Assembly: GCF_030409605.1 (NCBI RefSeq)
Contig: NZ_JAUFQG010000004.1
Location: forward strand, 1,412,001 to 1,476,000
Direction: 5' to 3'
Source: Simiduia curdlanivorans
GTDB taxonomy: Bacteria; Pseudomonadota; Gammaproteobacteria; Pseudomonadales; Cellvibrionaceae
DNA length: 64,000 nucleotides
Positions 62,867 to 64,000 of the stretch are shown piece after piece (positions within the stretch are counted from its first letter, which is position 1; every line of letters begins with the position of its first letter). A program made the position numbers and the translations under genes. Under the pieces are notes generated by a model that was not told the DNA's origin, searched no databases, and saw only the letters and a program-made list of their open reading frames with translations.

Positions 62867-64000
62867 GTGTCTAGTAAAGGTACGAAAGCGCCCGTGGAGG
62901 TTGCAAAAAGGGAGTTGGCTGATGCCGGCTTAGTTGATCCTGTAGAGAAAAAATTTCAAGCAGCGGACAATGCGTTAAAGCAGGGCAATAGTGATCTTGC
63001 GAAGGAGTTGTTAGATAACCTTTTACAAGAGCATCCCACCCACTTTCGTTCTTTAATGTTACAAAGCGCCATTGCAATGGCTAAAGGCAGATATTCTAAG
63101 TCAGAAATGTATACGCGAGCAGCAATTAAAACCTTGCCCGCAGCAAGTGTTATCAGTTTAGAGCGTGCTGTTGCGTTGAGTCAGCTCATCGATGCCCTAA
63201 ACTTCCAGGGTAAGGTCGACGAAGCGAGCGTATTTGCTCGCATGCTTGGCGGCGCAAAAGAATTGTTGCCATTTAGCTCAGAGGCTAGCGCCTCGTTGGT
63301 TCCTGCGCGGGTGAGCAACGCTGTGAACGCTAGAAAAGTAAAGCATGGCGAAGAAAAAAGCATAAATTTGAAGGGAAAGACAGAGGCAAACGATATGTTG
63401 AAAAACGCAACGGTGGGTGTCAACACGAGTGCCAATACGGTTAGTCAGATGGGTCCTGCAAAAATTAAAAATATGGCTCCAACGTCATTGTGGAGTCATG
63501 AAGAGCTGCAAGAGCGTAAAGTTGTTTATGTTGGTATGCGCCAACGAGATGTTTTGAATGCGTTCCGCGAGGTTCGCATTAAGTTGATGCAAAAAAATAA
63601 GAACGACAACATGATTGTGATGGTGTCTTCTTTAAAGCCACAAGGGGGCGGTAGTTTTTTTGCATTCAATCTGGCGGCCATTTTTGCGCTGGACCCACAG
63701 AAAACCGCTCTTTATGTTGATTGTAACCCCTATGACTCCTCAGCCGAGCGCTATGTGAATGGCGTCGTTAATTTTGGTTTATCGCAATATTTAACCGATA
63801 GTGAAATAACCTTAGAGCAAATAATTTACCCATCGGGTGTGGAGCGCTTAAGGGTTATTCCGGCGGCTGGGACCAATGAGTCCGCAGCAGAGTCTTTTAA
63901 CTCTGTGCGCATGAAGGAATTTATCGCAGAGATTAAGAACCGCTATCCGGACAGATTCATTGTGCTTGATGCGCCGTCGGTGGAGTCTACTACTGAGGCG
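62867..64000 (+). CDS. BY-kinase-like protein with TPR N-terminus and defective P-loop (partial)
   Basis: The frame is open from a GTG at 62867 (GAGGTG upstream) to the window end, giving at least 378 residues; the 3' end is missing. Residues about 25-130 resemble TPR helices (ALKQGNSDLAKELLDNLLQEHP). After a linker comes a P-loop fold like CpsD/Wzc tyrosine kinases: MVSSLKPQGGGSFFAFNLAA. The Walker A Lys-Ser/Thr is absent: residues 259-265 read Q-G-G-G-S-F-F. Walker A' (ALYVDCNPYD) and Walker B (FIVLDAPS, Asp368) remain. It probably partners the chain-length protein, but ATP binding and kinase activity are doubtful. Confidence 0.85.
   Translation, partial: MSSKGTKAPVEVAKRELADAGLVDPVEKKFQAADNALKQGNSDLAKELLDNLLQEHPTHFRSLMLQSAIAMAKGRYSKSEMYTRAAIKTLPAASVISLERAVALSQLIDALNFQGKVDEASVFARMLGGAKELLPFSSEASASLVPARVSNAVNARKVKHGEEKSINLKGKTEANDMLKNATVGVNTSANTVSQMGPAKIKNMAPTSLWSHEELQERKVVYVGMRQRDVLNAFREVRIKLMQKNKNDNMIVMVSSLKPQGGGSFFAFNLAAIFALDPQKTALYVDCNPYDSSAERYVNGVVNFGLSQYLTDSEITLEQIIYPSGVERLRVIPAAGTNESAAESFNSVRMKEFIAEIKNRYPDRFIVLDAPSVESTTEA

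Overview
The window is one contiguous stretch of a gammaproteobacterial chromosome. The ribosomal-protein superoperon order, the uvrA / MFS / ssb neighbourhood, full-length CsgD-G proteins and a large TonB-dependent receptor suggest a marine, polysaccharide-using bacterium, perhaps Cellvibrionales. That placement is inference; no rRNA is present to settle it.

Region 1 (1-18911) is the housekeeping core: the rpoC 3' end, then the str operon (rpsL, rpsG, fusA, tuf), the S10 and spc operons (rpsJ to secY and rpmJ) and the alpha operon (rpsM, rpsK, rpsD, rpoA, rplQ). All genes are on the plus strand. Intrinsic terminators close the block, and three candidate sigma70 promoters share a GCGCCT motif just after the -10 box.

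Region 2 (19155-25948) has a TonB-dependent receptor followed by a TPR-sulfotransferase, then convergent uvrA.

Region 3 (26039-33466) is a one-strand curli locus (csgD, csgE, csgF, csgG, csgB-like, then a very large csgA-like gene) plus a secreted Ala-rich repeat protein. It lies between uvrA and the MFS-ssb pair, genes that are close neighbours in relatives such as Pseudomonas.

Region 4 (33653-64000) is a surface-polysaccharide region: a mannose-1-phosphate guanylyltransferase, then, after a gap, a polysaccharide deacetylase, nucleotide-sugar epimerase and dehydrogenase, initiating sugar-phosphate transferase, outer-membrane export lipoprotein, chain-length protein and a partial BY-kinase-like protein with a defective P-loop. 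These resemble the families found with exosortase A / PEP-CTERM systems, but no exosortase is visible here.

Nested inside Region 4 (about 35122-55727) is the most novel part: a single 4,715-residue hybrid NRPS-PKS-aminotransferase gene flanked by a divergent CPBP membrane protein, a 270-bp MITE-like element, two unusual alpha/beta hydrolases, a SAM methyltransferase, a PhyH-type dioxygenase and a dedicated 4'-phosphopantetheinyl transferase. Domain order is A-PCP / KS-AT(degenerate)-AT-ACP-AMT / C-A-PCP / C-A-PCP with no terminal thioesterase. Reading the adenylation codes by eye gives Val, then Ser, then Gly, with a malonate unit after Val whose beta-keto group would be aminated. The predicted core is a 3,4-diamino-5-methylhexanoyl-Ser-Gly chain, which I do not recognise as a known product.
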